In this document: positions 47,305 through 58,090 of the stretch, piece after piece | Numbering within the stretch: position 1 is the first letter of the stretch | How the letters are laid out: the number at the start of each line of letters is the position of its first letter | Source of the DNA: Ovis canadensis | Taxonomy: Eukaryota; Chordata; Mammalia; Artiodactyla; Bovidae | Reading direction: 5' to 3' | Assembly (NCBI RefSeq): GCF_042477335.2 | Contig: NC_091245.1 | Location: 32,250,501 to 32,314,500 of the forward strand | Length of the DNA stretch: 64,000 nucleotides | Program-made: the position numbers and the translations under genes | Notes under the pieces: model-generated | Database searches by the model: none | Told to the model about the DNA's origin: nothing | Seen by the model: only the letters and a program-made list of their open reading frames with translations

Positions 47305-47410
47305 CATTGCTGCTCAAAGTGTGGTTTAGGAACCAGCAGCACTGGTATCACCTCAAAGCTGACTGAAAGGTGGAATCATTCTGAGATGCAGATGACTACA
47401 GAAGAAGCAC
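47305..47410 (+). mobile_element. MER5A-like hAT remnant
   Basis: 'tgctcaaagtgtggtttagg', 'accagcagcactggtatcac' and 'attctgagatgcagatga' follow the MER5A end. Confidence 0.65.
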
Positions 47411-47583
47411 GTGAAAGTTCTCTTAGGGGCATGTTAAGTTTTTGATGGTCGGCAGACATTCAGATGGAGATCTCAAAGAGGCATTTCTACATGAGCTCTT
47501 CGGTACACAGAAGAGATCCAGGATAGACATATACATCTGCATGTATAAAGCATTTAGAGCCAGGAGATGAGATGTTATTGTCT

Positions 47584-47858
47584 GCTGCTGCTGCTAAGTC
47601 GCTTCAGTCGTGTCTGACTCTGTGCGACCCCATAGACAGCAGCCCACCAGGCTCCCCTGTCCCTGGGATTCTCCAGGCAAGAACACTGGAGTGGGTTGCC
47701 ATTTCCTTCTCCAATGCATGAAAGTGAAAAGTGAAAGTGATGTCGCTCAGTCGTGTCTGACTCTTCGCGACCCCATGGACTGTAGCCTACCAGGCTCCTC
47801 CATCCATGGGATTTTCCAGGCAAGAGTATTGGAGTGGGGTGCCATTGCCTTCTCCAGG
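47584..47858 (-). mobile_element. Bov-A2-type SINE with target-site duplication
   Basis: Reverse full dimer with (GCT)n start and 'gaaagtgaaaagtgaaagtg' linker. Flanked by the perfect 11-bp repeat TGTTATTGTCT at 47573-47583 and 47859-47869. Confidence 0.95.
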
Positions 47859-48118
47859 TGTTATTGTCTAGAAGGAGTTATGTAGAAAACAGGACTGTCC
47901 AGAGAGAGGGCTGGCAGAGGAAGACCACCATCAACACATCATCAACAAAGGATAAGGAATCTGCAAATGAAACTGTGAAAGGAAAACCAGGGAGGGAGAA
48001 GGAAAACTGGGAGCATAACTTACAACCCCTCCCCCAGCAAGGAAAAGAAGCCTCTCTCCCTGTTAACTCATAGTTCCACGCTCCCCATCAGTAAAGACGT
48101 GGGCCTCGGGCGGTGTAC

Positions 48119-48359
48119 CTCCTCTCTCCATCGCCTCCTTGTTCATGATGAGTGTGTATTCATAAATGCCCCCAAGCACGGCCTCTGTGATGTAGTGGGT
48201 TCCAAAATCACGGAAGAGATCTCTGTACTCCCCGTAGCTGTATTCCAAGGGCAGCCGCTTGACTCGCTGAAGGAATTCGTGATGCAGCATGAGGTTTCTC
48301 GGTTTCAGCTTATAATGCGCCACTTCAAGGTCAGAGCGTGCGTGCAGGAATTTGCTTTT
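48119..48359 (-). CDS. C8B: C8B exon 7 (MACPF signature exon)
   Basis: 241 bp, phase 0 in, phase 1 out; 80 codons, as expected for C8 beta. It begins KSKFLHARSDLEVAHYKLKP, continues LMLHHEFLQRVKRLPLEYSY and contains the MACPF family signature FGTHYITEAVLGG at 48168-48206, ending NKEAMERG. The signature includes the Gly-Gly hinge that allows the sheet to bend during pore formation. The acceptor is gtttcatttag and the donor GGAG|gtacac. It is one of the most conserved exons of the gene and intact here. Confidence 0.97.
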
Positions 48360-48731
48360 CTAAATGAAACACCAGCAAGGGAAAAGCAGACCTTTAAAGT
48401 TAGGAATCTGGAACAAGAAGATGAACTTTGCAAATATCATCCAATGCCCGGGCCAGGGGTCATCACTCATGATTCCTTTAGGAGACCTGAGGGAAGACGG
48501 CCCCTTTGACAAGCCTTCATTTTTTCAGAAATATTCTGATGTCCTTTTCGGCTTGGAAGAGCTTGCTCTTTGCTCATTTCCTTACAGTGGCAAATAAGCA
48601 AGGAGAAGGAAGGGAAGCAGCAGCAGACAGGGCAGGCAGCAGCAGATGCCTGTGCTGCATTCCAAGGGGAGACAGGGTGTGCTGACCGGCAAAGGCAACG
48701 TCTTGGTTGATGCTTCTTTTTTTAAAGAGAA

Positions 48732-48947
48732 GAATTGTTACTCAGTGGTGCCTGACTCATTGAAACTCCATGGACTGAATATAGCCCGCCAGGCTCCTCT
48801 GTCCGTGGAATTCTCCAGGCACAATACTGGAGTGGGTAGCCATTCCGTTCTCCAGGGAAGAAGGGAATCTTTCTGAGCCAGGGATTGAACCCAAGTCTCC
48901 TGCATTGCAGGCAGATTCTTTACCATCTGAGCCACCAGGAAAGCCTC
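48732..48947 (-). mobile_element. Bov-tA-type SINE with target-site duplication
   Basis: Reverse copy with tRNA-like head 'ctgagccaccaggaaagcc'. Flanked by the 12-bp direct repeat TTTTAAAGAGAA at 48720-48731 and 48948-48959. Confidence 0.93.
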
Positions 48948-49179
48948 TTTTAAAGAGAAAAAAATGTTTATTCAGGGAGCTATACACTGCACAGGCAGAG
49001 TGTGGGCCATCTTGGAAGGCAAGAGAAGCCATGGGAAAAACACACTCCACAAAGGATGGGCCGTCTCAGAAGGTAAGAGGGGGCAGTTGATGCTGTTTAA
49101 ACTCTGAAGAAAAGGCACTCTAGAAAAAGTAAAAGTGAGGCTTTAGGAAGGCTGGACACTGCAGTGCATGCCGAGGGCC

Positions 49180-49405
49180 AGCAGACCACAGCCTGCACAC
49201 AGGATCTGGTATTTGGTTTTGCAATCCAGTTTCATTGCAGTGCAGCCATGCCCACATATCTGTTCACTGTTCATCACTGCTGTCGGCCTATGATGGCAGA
49301 GCTCTGTGGTTGCTACAGAGACCCTGCAGCCTTGCAAAGCCTGAAATATTTACTCTCTGGCCCTTCAGAGAACAAGTCTGGTGACCCCTGGTGTGTGGAA
49401 GAGGC
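49180..49405 (-). mobile_element. hAT-Charlie DNA transposon remnant
   Basis: The inverse of the family at 8648-8800: 'aagcctgaaatatttactct', 'ggcccttcagagaacaagtc' and a central 'gtttcattgcagtgcagcca'. It ends in 'tggtgacccctgg'. Confidence 0.7.
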
Positions 49406-49589
49406 TGAAAGATGGCAATGCTAGATGAAGGGCAAACATCCAGGGATGTTAATACAACCCGAGATGAGACGTTCCTACACTGCAGTGAAGGCTGAGGAAA
49501 AGGAGAATGAGTAGGAAACACACATTCCTCCCACATCTTAAAACTCTTAGCCAGCTTGACCTGTCAGCTCTATAAGTCATGCCACCTCT

Positions 49590-50640
49590 GCCCCCTGCCC
49601 TGCTCCCCCACCGTAGTCCTGCCACAGCCATCCATGACTCCTTCTTCCTCATCTTTCCAACTCTGCAGTTGCTAGATGCTCTGTTCATGGTCTTTCTAAA
49701 TATTTTAGGTTTCCTCTTCTGCTTGGGTTATGACAAAAGCTTTCCCACTGATCTCCCTTCTCCCTCTAGCTGCCTTCAGTGCTCCAATCAGAGCTGATGT
49801 CCTAAAACTGTTAATACCATTAAATGCCACTCTGGGCTTAAGACAAAACCCAGCATCAGCCTCTCCATTGCCCAAGAATAAAATCAACTCCATTACTCTG
49901 AATGTAAGCATGTCACGATCTGTCCTCCTGGCTTCAACTTTTACAACCATGAAATTCACCCTCCACCATAGTGTACTTTTCTCTAACACCTACATTGTAC
50001 CTCAATATCCATCTAGCATCTAACTTTTCCCCACATCCGTCATTCTTTCTCATAATATAATTTTGCACATATTCCTTCTGCCAGACATGCTCTTCCCTCT
50101 CTTTTCTGCCTGGCAAACACCTTCTCATTTTAAAAATTTCTGCTTAGCTGTGCTTTCTATGTGATGGCACCCTTGAATTTCCCTGACACTCCACCTCCCA
50201 GGACTGCATTGCACGTTGCTTATATTTCCTTTATAGAATAAGCCCTGCTGTATTGGGCTCTCCTGGTGGCTCACAGTAAAGAATTGACCAGCAACGCAGG
50301 AGCCATCGGAGACATGGTTTCAATCCCTGGGTTGGGAAGATCCCCTGAAGGAGGGCATGGCAACCCACTCCAGTATTCTTGCCTGGAGAATATCATGAAC
50401 AGAGGAGCCTGGTGGGCTACAGTCCATGGAGCTGCGAAGAGTCAGACGCAACTTAAGCGACTTAGCACGCGCACACACACACACATGCTGTATTACAGCT
50501 GATGTCAAAATCAGGACCATTATCTGCACACATGTTTGCTGTTCCTATGAGACTGTGAACTTGAAGGCAAGAATTGTGCTATACTTGTCTCTAGGTTCCA
50601 AGTATCTGGATTAGTACCTAGCATGAGGTAACATTCTGTA
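49590..50640 (+). mobile_element. L2 LINE fragments interrupted by a SINE
   Basis: L2-like segments lie on both sides of the SINE at 50255-50485: left 'ttctgccagacatgctcttc' to 'tttcctttatagaataagcc', right 'ctatgagactgtgaacttga' to 'tagtacctagcatgaggt'. Boundaries are approximate. Confidence 0.6.
50255..50485 (+). mobile_element. Bov-tA-type SINE nested in L2
   Basis: Forward copy starting 'gggctctcctggtggctcac' and ending in a (CA)n-rich tail. Flanked by the 9-bp repeat TGCTGTATT at 50246-50254 and 50486-50494. Confidence 0.93.
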
Positions 50641-51337
50641 ACTGGCTGTTTAAATCAGGGAGCTGGGAGGGAAGGGGAGAAAGACGGAGAGAGAAAAGGA
50701 GACAAGGATGGTACCCTTCTCTTTCCCTCCTAATAAGACACGTTCTTTTATAATCAGTCCTGTCCTTCATCACTATATTTTAGTCTTGAGCACTTACCAA
50801 GTGCCATCCTGAACCTAAAGATGGAAGAAACAGCCTGTGTGCCCGAGCTGCTCACAGCCAGGGACGGTTACAGTCTAATTCATGGTTATGGCTCATTTTC
50901 TGCTGGTTGGTAATTTGGCAGCAGAACTTAAGCCCCTCACCATTCCTTTTTTCTCACATGAATCACTGTAGACTTTTAATTTCCTCCATGTTCCTCTCAG
51001 ATTATTTTTCTACAACATCACACCCATGCAGCAAACTCTCAGTGACCAGGGAATAAATACACCTGGTCCTTTGGAATCCAAGCCCTCCTGTCACCTTACT
51101 TTCCATTCCAACTGCTCCCCTTCCACTAAGTCATGGGCTTTGACCCTCACCTTATAGGCAATAGGGAACAGGTGATATGATCAGTTAGTATCAGAAAAGC
51201 ATTTTTCTGGCAGCACATACATTTGAAGGGGCAAATTGAAAGACAGGAGTCTCATTAGGAGGGCTGGAGCCACAGGTGAAAGGACCTAGGCTAGTGAAGA
51301 TGTGATCAGAGTTTGATTAAGAAATATTGGATAGCCA

Positions 51338-51530
51338 TAACTTAGTAAAGAATCTGCCTGCAATGCAGAAGACCTGGGTTCGATTCCTGGGTCAGAATGA
51401 TCCCCTGGAGAAGGAAACAGCAATTCACTCTAGTATTCTTGCTTGGGAAATCCCATGGACAGAGGAGTCTGGGGGGCTGTAGTCCATGGGGTTACAAGAG
51501 TGTCTGACATGACATAGTGACTAAACCACC
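51338..51530 (+). mobile_element. Bov-tA-type SINE
   Basis: Forward copy ('tctgcctgcaatgcagaaga', 'gggttcgattcctgggtcag'), ending in CCA repeats at 51521-51534. Confidence 0.85.
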
Positions 51531-51534
51531 ACCA

Positions 51535-51732
51535 CCGAGACATGGAAACAACCTAATGTCCATCAACAGATAAATGGACAGAGAAGACATGGCACATATA
51601 CAATGGACTGCTTCAGCCAGAAAGAGAACAAAATGATGCCATTTGCAGCAACATGGCTGAGCCTAGAGACTGTCACACTAAGTGAAGTAAAACAGAGAAA
51701 GGCAAGTACTGTATAATATCACTTACATGTGA

Positions 51733-51784
<52 letters not shown>

Positions 51785-51855
51785 CTGAACCACTTTTTGC
51801 TAGAGCAGAAATTAATACAACATTGTAAATCAACTAGACTTCAATAAAAAAATGA
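51535..51855 (+). mobile_element. L1 ORF2/3' UTR fragment
   Basis: 'gacatggaaacaacctaatg', 'tccatcaacagataaatgga' and 'ttgtaaatcaactagacttc' with an A-rich end follow the L1 3' region. It is interrupted by the TA repeat at 51738-51780. Confidence 0.75.
51738..51780. repeat. (TA)21 microsatellite
   Basis: About 43 bp of uninterrupted TA inside the L1 3' fragment; the longest pure AT dinucleotide tract in the window. Confidence 0.95.
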
Positions 51856-51885
51856 AGAAATATTGATGAGTGAAAGATCTGGTGG

Positions 51886-52108
51886 GCTTCCCAGGTGGCA
51901 CTAGTGGTAAAGAACCTGCCTGTCAATGCAGGAGACATAGAGACATGGGTTCAATCCCTGGATCAGAAAGATCCCCTGGTGGAGGGTATGGCAATCCACT
52001 CCAGTATTCTTGCCTGGAGAATCCCATGGACAGAGGAGGCTGGCAGGCTACGGTCCATAGGATCGCAAAGAGTCAGACACCACTGAAGCGACTTAGCACA
52101 AGCCACAA
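51886..52108 (+). mobile_element. Bov-tA-type SINE with 8-bp-repeat tail
   Basis: Forward copy 'ggcttcccaggtggcactag' to 'gaagcgacttagca', ending in about three tandem 'caagccaca'-type units. Confidence 0.88.
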
Positions 52109-52759
52109 GCCACAAGCCACACGTGGGAATAAAGAGAAAACAGAACCAGATATTCTTAGCCTGGAATGGCAGAAGGAAAAGAATGCTACTTAACACAGAG
52201 AGCTTGGGAAGAGGAACTTGCTTTGGAGTGTCCATAAGGCATCTGGGTAATGATACCCAGAAGAGAGGGTGGTGCAGGTCTGAGCTTCCCAGAAAGGGCA
52301 GAAGTGGTGGTGAAGGCTCATGCTTGCCCTGGCAGAGGAGCAGGGTGAGCAGAAGAGGACACTTGGCAGGGGGGTGTGGCTATAGAGGAAGAAGAAAAGA
52401 TGACCAAAAACTAAATAGAGAACAAGTGGGGCTGTTAGAAACCAGGAAGAAAACTAACTGATAAGGAGCAGAAAGCAGCCATGGGAAACAGGAGTGTGAC
52501 TCCATCCACAGCTCCAAGAAGTTGGAGATGAGGTCTTGGATAACATTCTGGAAAGGAATTTCAGCTGAAAATTTAGAATAGAAGTCAAGTTGCTGGGAGT
52601 TGAAAAGTCTCCAGAAGTAGTTTTGGCAAAACTATGCTCCTTAGTTTAATAAAAACCAAGTGAAAAGCTTATTAGTAAATAAGAATACAAAAAAAATAAG
52701 AAAATGAGAGAACACAGAGAACTATATTCGATATCCTATGATAAACCATAATGGAAAAG

Positions 52760-53690
52760 AATGTATATATATGTATAACTGAATCACTTGGCTGCAGCAG
52801 AAATTAGCACATTGTGAATCAACTATACTTCAATAAAAATATTAAAACTGAAAAAATTACACAACACTGTAAATCAACTATACTCCAGTAAAATTGAAAC
52901 AATTACACTGTTGGTGAGAATGCAAACTAGTATAGCCACTATGGAGAACAGCGTGGAGATTCCTTAAAAAATTGCAAAAAGAACTGCCTTATGACCCAGC
53001 AATCCCACTGCGGGGCAGACACACCGAGGAAACCAGAATTGAAAGAGACACACGTACCCCAATGTTCATCGCAGCACTGTTTATAATAGCCAGGACATGG
53101 AAACAACCTAGATGTCCATCAGCAGATGAATGGATAAGAAAGCTGTGGTACATATACACAATGGAATATTACTCAGCTATTAAAAAGAATACATTTGAAT
53201 CAGTTCTAATGAGATGGATGAAACTGGAGCCGATTATACAGAATGAAGTAAGCCAGAAAGAAAAACACCAATACAGTATACTAACACATATATATATGGA
53301 ATTTAGAAAGATGGTAATGATGACCCTGTATGTGAGACAGCAAAAGAGACACAGATGTGTAGAGCGGACTTTTGGACTCAGAGGGAGAGGGAGAGGGAGA
53401 GGGTGGGATGATTTGGGAGAATGGCATTGAAACATGTATACTATCATGTAAGAAATGAATCGCCAGTCTATGTTTGAGATACAGGATGGTTGGGGCTGGT
53501 GCACAGGGATGATCCAGAGAGATGATGTGGGGTGGGAGTTGGAAGGGGGGTTCATGTTTGGGAACTCATGTACACCCGTGGCGGATTCATGTCAATGTAT
53601 GGCAAAACCAATACAGTATTGTAAAGTAAAATAAAGCAATAATAAAAATTTAAATTAAAAAACAAAGTAAAATAAAAATAAACAATGCCA
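52760..53690 (+). mobile_element. Bovine-type L1 3' end with ORF2 C-terminus
   Basis: From about 52900 the sequence follows the end of L1 ORF2: ELPYDPAIPL, TPMFIAALFIIARTWKQP, CPSADEWIRKLWYIYTMEYY and SAIKKN, then a 3' UTR containing a (GGGAGA)n-type run at 53379-53402, 'tgtacacccgtggcggattc' and an A-rich tail to 53690. A shorter, older L1-like tail at 52760-52900 precedes it. The frame at 52972-53430 is the ORF2 C-terminal part; the element is otherwise truncated. Confidence 0.92.
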
Positions 53691-53910
53691 TACTAAAAAA
53701 GTAGAGTAAATAATTATAGAAGGCCACCACTGGCTGGTCTTTCTGAAAAGTAAAGTTAATGTAAGACCAAGGTATTTTTTGTGAAAAGCTTTTCAATGTA
53801 ACAAATATAATTGGTTGTCAGGACTAATAGCAATACAGTATACAGACATCCATGGATATGAAAATTCAAATGAATACATAGGAATGGAAAAGCAAGCAAA
53901 GGGTACCTAC

Positions 53911-54108
53911 CGTATGAGAGAATCGTTTGATCCTGCTAATAAAATGTTGTCCAATATTACTCGTGCTGCTATAGCCAAGTTCAAATATTCCAGGAATTTT
54001 GAAACCCAAGCTGAAACTAGACTTGCTCATTGCCGTCCCTGTGACATTATGTTCGAAATCTGAGTACGATTCATATTCTGTCAATGTAAATTCAGATTTG
54101 CCTCGGGT
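53911..54108 (-). CDS. C8B: C8B exon 6 (MACPF domain, first membrane-inserting segment)
   Basis: 198 bp, phase 0 at both ends, 66 codons, exactly the expected C8 beta length. It reads TRGKSEFTLTEYESYSDFEH, then the sequon NVT (N-glycosylation), SFSLGFKIPGIFELGYS and IKRFSHT. The SFSLGFKIPGIFELG stretch belongs to the first transmembrane hairpin region. The acceptor is ttttcttccttcag and the donor ACG|gtaggt. The downstream segment differs from the human protein by several conservative changes, with no break. Confidence 0.96.
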
Positions 54109-54999
54109 CTGAAGGAAGAAAAAAACAAATGTTCCGTATGTCATTTGACTCACATCAGTTCAATTCAAATCAACAGGCACACACTGTACTCTCACTATGT
54201 TGCAGGTGCTAAACTAAGTACATTGCGTGCAAAAATCTCAGAGGCATCCAGATCTCCACCCCCAGGGCTCTTGATCCAGCAGGAGAAACAGATGAGCCCA
54301 ACACGGTGAGCTGACACTCAGAGGTGGGTGCTTGATTTGGGTTTTAATGGGCAAGAAATGTAGAAGAACATTCTAGGCTGTGGACTTCGGTGCAGGCAGA
54401 AACGTGAAGGTAGGAGAGGGCAGGGTGGGGCCAGAAACTGCAGGGGGTTGAAAATGCGAGTGTGGTTGGACCAGAAGATACAAGAGAGAGAAGACAGGGG
54501 GCTCAGGAGAGAGTGGGCTGGCATCCAGATACTGGGGCTTTGGGATGACTTGCCGAAAAGCCCATAGAGGAAGTGGCTAAACACCAGGGATCTCAGGACA
54601 GAATAGCGGTTGGGTTGGAAGGGATGGATTTGGGGTCAGAGGCAAACCGGTGCAGAGGAGGAGCTCAGTGACAGCTCATGAGGGGCTGGTGAAAGGTCTT
54701 GGGATATGGTATGGGGGTGGGAAGATGCAGGGACAGAACAGCAGAAAGCCTTTGCGAACTTAGAGGAGCTGTTTGCTCAAAAATTGGTGCTCATGGTGCT
54801 GTGCACAGGGAAATATCTAGGGCGCTGCCTCGGTGGCCCCCAAGTGACCAGCCCCAAATTGTCTCCATCCCCATCCCACTGGCTTCTGGATGCTTGCAGT
54901 CCCCCATAACACCTCAGTTTCTGAGGAAGAAAAGCAGACGTGATTCCAAACATGGTCTAGAGTGTGACCCCTGAGGTGGAGTGCACCATTTTCTCACTG

Positions 55000-55145
55000 G
55001 GTAACTCTGGACATTGGGCTTAACCTCTCTGCGCCTCAGTTTCTTCCTGTATAAAATGGAAACAGTAACAGTTCCTGTCAGTGGGGCTTGTTCTGAGGGT
55101 TGAGTCTATGTGGGTAAAACACTGCACAGTGCCTGCCACGTGCTC
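55000..55145 (+). mobile_element. MIR SINE fragment
   Basis: 'cactgggtaactctggacat', 'cctctctgcgcctcagtttc' and 'gtgcctgccacgtgct' in MIR order. Confidence 0.7.
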
Positions 55146-55250
55146 CAAAAACAGTTACAGAGAGAGGAGACCCCAAGATACATAGCTGGCCTGGGTTACC
55201 AGGAGGAGAGAAACATCTGCTCTGAGATTCTCCTTTGAAAGTGGAGGCCA

Positions 55251-55339
55251 TGTATGGCAAAACCACTATAATATGGTAAAGTAATTAGCCTTCAATTAAA
55301 ATAAATAAATTTATATTAAAAAATAGAGATACCAAAAAA
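55251..55339 (+). mobile_element. Minimal L1 3' end with target-site duplication
   Basis: An 89-bp insertion ('tgtatggcaaaaccactata' to an A-rich tail), flanked by the perfect 13-bp direct repeat AAAGTGGAGGCCA at 55238-55250 and 55340-55352. An extremely 5'-truncated retrotransposition. Confidence 0.92.
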
Positions 55340-55499
55340 AAAGTGGAGGCCAGAGGGATGGTGCTGGTCAACATGCAGGAGGGTGTATTTGTCCCAAGAC
55401 TAATTTTGTAATTTTTAGCCAATATCTGTGTGGGGGTGTAAAGGGGACCAGGAAGGAAGAGAAAGGAGAGGTAGCAGCTTAACATTCAGGACTATACCC

Positions 55500-55660
55500 A
55501 TTTATTTTATTTTAAAATTTTTACTTATTTATGTATTTATTAGGCTGCACCAGGTCTTAGTTGCAGCTTATGGGGTCTAGTTCCCTGACCAGGGATTGAA
55601 CCCAGGCCTCCTACATTGGAAATGCGAGAGTTTTAGCCATTGGACCACCAGGGAAATCCT
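55500..55660 (-). mobile_element. CHR-type SINE
   Basis: Reverse copy with T-rich start, 'gtctagttccctgaccaggg' and 'ggaccaccagggaaatcc', the tRNA-derived head of the cetartiodactyl CHR family. Confidence 0.8.
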
Positions 55661-56203
55661 AGGACTGCATAATTTTAGACATGAAAACTATCAACCTGGT
55701 CACCCAGTCCAGTCCTCTCATTTTACAGATGAGGAAACAGGTCCAGAACAGAGCAAGAATTTAGCCTAAAGTACAACGGGGTCCTGGGGTACAGCCAGGC
55801 CTGGCACCCAGTTCTTCCCCCTCTGTCTTATGTATGTATTATGCAGTGACATCGTCTACTCTGAACCCCACTCCCTGTGAGATTGCTTTTAAGTCTCTGT
55901 TTTAATAACACGGACTTATCTTGGTAGAACATTTTATAACTTATAGAAATGCTTAGAACAATGCCTGATTCTAATAGGCAAGGATCTGATAGTAACAGAA
56001 GTTGATTGCTGTTGTCTGGCTGTCTCTGGATGCTAGGATGCTTGCATGTCTGTCGTGATGTCTCCAGTATCACCAGGCATCTGGGACATCTACATTTTTG
56101 CCACTCAACTGACTACATTCATTCAAATCATTGACTGACCAGTGATTCCAGTCACGAGGTTAAGTTGCTTGGGTCACTTCCTACCCCACTGATATAATTC
56201 TTC

Positions 56204-56400
56204 GGGGCTTCCCTGGTGGCTCAGACGGTAAAGGATCCACCTGCAATGCAGGAGACCCGGGTTCGATCCCTGGGTCAGAAGTTCCCCTGAAGGGAATGGC
56301 AACCCACTCCAGTATTCTTGCCTGGAGAATTCCATGGACAGAGGAGCCTGGCAGGCTACAGTTCATAGGGTTGCAAAAGAGTGGGACACAACTGAGTGAC

Positions 56401-56404
<4 letters not shown>
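56204..56404 (+). mobile_element. Bov-tA-type SINE
   Basis: Forward copy very close to consensus: 'ggcttccctggtggctcaga', 'gggttcgatccctgggtcag', ending 'ctgagtgactaacac'. Confidence 0.93.

Positions 56405-56439
<35 letters not shown>
56403..56439. repeat. (AC)18 microsatellite
   Basis: Uninterrupted AC repeat of about 37 bp grown from the tail of the preceding SINE. Confidence 0.95.
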
Positions 56440-56441
<2 letters not shown>

Positions 56442-57106
56442 GTCTGGATGAACTCTGGAAGTCTAGCTAGCAAGTCCCAGCTGTGATACCACTGTTTATA
56501 TATGAAAGTCTATGAAATTTTTCAAATAAAGGACCTACAGTGTCTGTATTTGCTTTTGATCCAAATGTGAAAGTGAAGCTACCAGTTATAAATAAAAAGG
56601 CAAAAATAGCCTTTTTTCATTAAGAAAAAAAAAGTTAACACTTCCTGAGGCTCACAGTTAAACCAGGTATTGTGTGTGTGCTAAGCATTCACACTCACTT
56701 ATCCCCGCTATGCAGGTAGAACCTTTAAAATCCCAGTTTAAAGATAGGAAAATGGAGGCTCAGGGTATACAAGATGATACAGATGGTAAGTTGCAAAGTC
56801 ATCTTTGAGACTCTAAATCCTAAGCTGTGCTTGTCTCTTTATGGCAGTTTTTGATATTGTCGTTGGTATAATTATGCTACTACATATCTGCACTGCCTCT
56901 ACTATACATCATAGGTTGCCCTCACCGCTGTGTCTGGAGGAGGCAACCACCCATTTTACCTATGAAGAACTGAAGCTCAGAGAGAAAACGCGACGCGTCT
57001 GAGCTGGCCCAGCAGGGGGCTGCTGACCAGGTCCGGACCCATGCTTCTGGCCCCTCTGCCAGTGTCCCTGCCATGGCCCTGTAGTGGCTTCCTGGCTGGC
57101 ACATAC

Positions 57107-57239
57107 CTGTGGAATGAAGTTTTCCACGTTGTATGGCTTCCGAAACCTCGTGTTGAGTATGTAATGCGGGGAGCACACACCGGCGTAATACCTGTGGTCT
57201 AGAACTGGGCCCTCCAAGTTGTTTGTGAACAAATTAATC
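57107..57239 (-). CDS. C8B: C8B exon 5 (start of MACPF domain)
   Basis: 133 bp, phase 2 in, phase 0 out; 44 full codons. It encodes INLFTNNLEGPVLDHRYYAG, then VCSPHYILNTRFRKPYNVEN and FIPQ. This is the N-terminal part of the C8 beta MACPF domain. The first base completes a Gly codon begun as GG in exon 4. The acceptor is ctcttccctgcag and the donor CAG|gtatgt. The length equals the human segment as I know it. Confidence 0.97.
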
Positions 57240-57498
57240 CTGCAGGGAAGAGGCAGAAAAGGGGGTGAGGTGAGGATATAATCCCAACTGGTGGGCCTAC
57301 TAAAGGACACCCAAATTCCTGGGCACAGCACACATGGCCCTCAGTATCTGTTGCGGCTTTATCCCCTGCCACTCCCAGCCACAACCACAAAGCCAGTCCC
57401 CTACTCCACGGAGGTGTTCTCCCTCCAGTCTGTTTTGCTCCTTCTCTTCTTGGTAAGGGCTGTTCCCTATGCCTAAATACCCTTCCAGCCACTCATCA

Positions 57499-57705
57499 CT
57501 TGCTTAGTTGCTCAGTTGTGTCCGACTCTTTGTGACCCCGAGGACTGTACACCACCAGGCTCCTCTGACCGTGGGATTTATTGGGCAAGAATACTGGAGT
57601 GGGTTGCCATGCCCTCCTCCAGGAGATCTTCCTGACCCAGGGATCAAACCTGATTCTCCCTGCATTGGCAGGAGGATTCTTTACCACTGAGCCGCCAGGG
57701 AAGCC
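57499..57705 (-). mobile_element. Bov-tA-type SINE
   Basis: Reverse copy from 'gcttagttgctcagttgtgt' to 'gagccgccagggaagcc', 260 bp upstream of exon 5 in the C8B sense. Confidence 0.9.
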
Positions 57706-57764
57706 ATGCTCACTGCTTTATCTCTTACTCGTCTTTCTAGGCTAAGTTCTTCCGTTGTACTGAG

Positions 57765-58090
57765 CTGCAAGGAGGTCCAACCAGTCCATCCTAAAGGAGA
57801 TCAGTCCTGGGTGTTCATTGGAAGGACTGATGCTGAAGCTGAAACTCAGCATCAGTTTTGGCCACCTCATGTGAAGAGGTGACTCATTGGAAAAGACTCT
57901 GATGCTGGGAGGGATTGGGGGCAGGAGGAGAAGGGGACGACAGGATAAGATGGCTGAATGGCATCACCGACTCGATAGACATGAGTTTGAGTGAACTCCG
58001 GGAGTTGGTGATGGACAGGGAGACCTGGTGTGCTGTGATTCATGGGGTCGCAAAGAGTCGGACACGACTGAGCGACTGAACTGAACTGTA
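57765..58090 (+). mobile_element. BovB LINE 3' end
   Basis: Plus-strand copy of the last 325 bp of BovB ('gcaaggaggtccaaccagtc' to the GAACTGAACTG tail). Near-identical flanks tgtactgagct (57756-57766) and tgtactaagct (just after the tail) look like a duplicated target. Confidence 0.92.

Larger units (their letters stand above)
46064..48118 (-). other. C8B: C8B intron 7
   Basis: 2.05 kb with a MER5A remnant at 47305-47410 and a Bov-A2 SINE at 47584-47858. No other recognised feature. Confidence 0.8.
48360..53910 (-). other. C8B: C8B intron 6
   Basis: 5.55 kb and repeat-dense. It has Bov-tA SINEs at 48732-48947, 50255-50485, 51338-51530 and 51886-52108, an inverse hAT-Charlie at 49180-49405, L2 at about 49590-50640, an L1 fragment with a long AT repeat at 51535-51855, and a bovine L1 3' end at 52760-53690. 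No exon was missed between the two flanking phase-0 exon ends. Confidence 0.82.
54109..57106 (-). other. C8B: C8B intron 5
   Basis: 3.0 kb. It holds a MIR near 55000-55145, a tiny L1 3' end with a 13-bp duplication at 55251-55339, a CHR-type SINE at 55500-55660, and a Bov-tA SINE at 56204-56404 followed by an AC repeat. The rest, including 54190-54990, is unclassified. Confidence 0.8.

Noticed and set aside
52972..53430. 152-codon open frame as a host gene
   Set aside because: The protein is the C-terminus of L1 ORF2 (DEWIRKLWYIYTMEYYSAIK), so it is part of the transposon.
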